From PXAP01 sp964520585 (GTDB taxonomy: Bacteria; Bacteroidota; Bacteroidia; Bacteroidales; PUMT01), in NCBI GenBank assembly GCA_964520585.1, contig CAZFOO010000176.1:1-5899 (forward strand): DNA of 5,899 nt. Reading direction: 5' to 3'. This document shows, piece after piece, positions 5,597-5,899 of this stretch. A program made the translations under genes and the position numbers. How positions within the stretch are numbered: position 1 is the first letter of the stretch; every line of letters begins with the position of its first letter. Below the pieces are notes generated by a model. That model was not told the DNA's origin. It ran no database searches and saw only the letters and a list, made by a program, of their open reading frames with translations.

Positions 5597-5899
5597 ATGA
5601 GGAAGATGAAAAAATCAGGATTCATTTTATTCGTTGGCCTTGGCCTTTTATATTCATTTTCTTTACCAGATCAGGAAATTAATTCTATTAAGGAGAAATT
5701 TTCAAATACAAAATTTAATTTCGAGGAAGTGACCGGAATCGGTTTTGAAGCGGGCGTTACACGCCGCGATCCCAGCGATGTAATAAAAGTAGGCAATACA
5801 TATTATGTCTATTATACCAAAGTACCTGATGCTGAACCAAGATATTGGGGAGCCGGATATTGGGGGGCAAGCGTTTTTTGTGCTATATCAGAAGATGAG
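5597..5899 (+). CDS. GH43/GH117-like five-bladed beta-propeller glycosidase, 5' part (runs off right edge)
   Basis: 101 codons are open to the window end. Starts are ATG 5597 (MRKMKKSG) or ATG 5606 (MKKSG); the latter is the more usual signal start. Residues ~4-23 form a Sec signal peptide (KKSGFILFVGLGLLYSFS), so the enzyme is exported; no clear lipobox Cys is seen. After a short linker, residues ~46-75 read GIGFEAGVTRRDPSDVIKVG then TYYVYYTK. The RDPS motif (Asp58) followed by a YYVYYT strand is blade 1 of GH43/GH117-type enzymes, where this Asp is the catalytic base. It begins 19 bp after the fucosidase stop and is probably cotranscribed with it. GH117 members act on neoagaro-oligosaccharides, but this N-terminal piece does not separate GH117 from GH43 or related families, so no substrate is assigned. 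Confidence 0.75.
   Translation, partial: MRKMKKSGFILFVGLGLLYSFSLPDQEINSIKEKFSNTKFNFEEVTGIGFEAGVTRRDPSDVIKVGNTYYVYYTKVPDAEPRYWGAGYWGASVFCAISEDE

Noticed and set aside
1..5899. CRISPR array, tRNA, rRNA or complete insertion sequence
   Set aside because: No regularly spaced direct repeats, no cloverleaf-like or rRNA segments, and no transposase-like frame were seen on either strand.

Overview
The window looks like part of a carbohydrate-utilisation region from a member of the Bacteroidota. The support is: secreted or lipoprotein glycoside hydrolases of families common in that phylum, AT-rich leaders without clear Shine-Dalgarno sites, and promoter-like elements that fit the Bacteroidota -7 consensus TAnnTTTG. 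Species cannot be told from the sequence.

The left two thirds (1-4138) is read on the minus strand. In transcription order it holds a 419-residue uroporphyrinogen-decarboxylase (URO-D/MtaA superfamily) paralogue (4138-2879), a ROK-family sugar kinase (2608-1700), and a GH78 alpha-L-rhamnosidase lipoprotein that starts at 1543 and runs off the left edge. The rhamnosidase is not in an ORF list restricted to closed frames, but 514 codons are open and the general-acid motif is the last thing before the edge. Gaps of 270 and 156 bp carry symmetric sequences and promoter-like boxes, so the three genes may be separately controlled rather than one tight operon.

The right third (about 4304-5899) is read on the plus strand, divergent from the left block, and shows decay. 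It begins with a short 3' remnant resembling the C-terminus of an endonuclease/exonuclease/phosphatase (EEP) family protein. Next comes a GH29 alpha-L-fucosidase gene broken by an internal deletion that also shifts the frame, and that has no ATG start. Nineteen bases later is the intact 5' end of a GH43/GH117-like beta-propeller glycosidase that runs off the right edge. This block appears more AT-rich by eye.

Together the genes point to breakdown of a rhamnose- and fucose-containing glycan: extracytoplasmic glycosidases release sugars, the ROK kinase may phosphorylate a released sugar, and the URO-D-like protein has an unknown role. The fucosidase step encoded here is almost certainly lost. 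The most notable points are the two-part degradation of the plus-strand operon, the association of an orphan URO-D-like protein with glycan catabolism, and several precise inverted repeats in the intergenic regions. No wholly new system can be demonstrated from this sequence.
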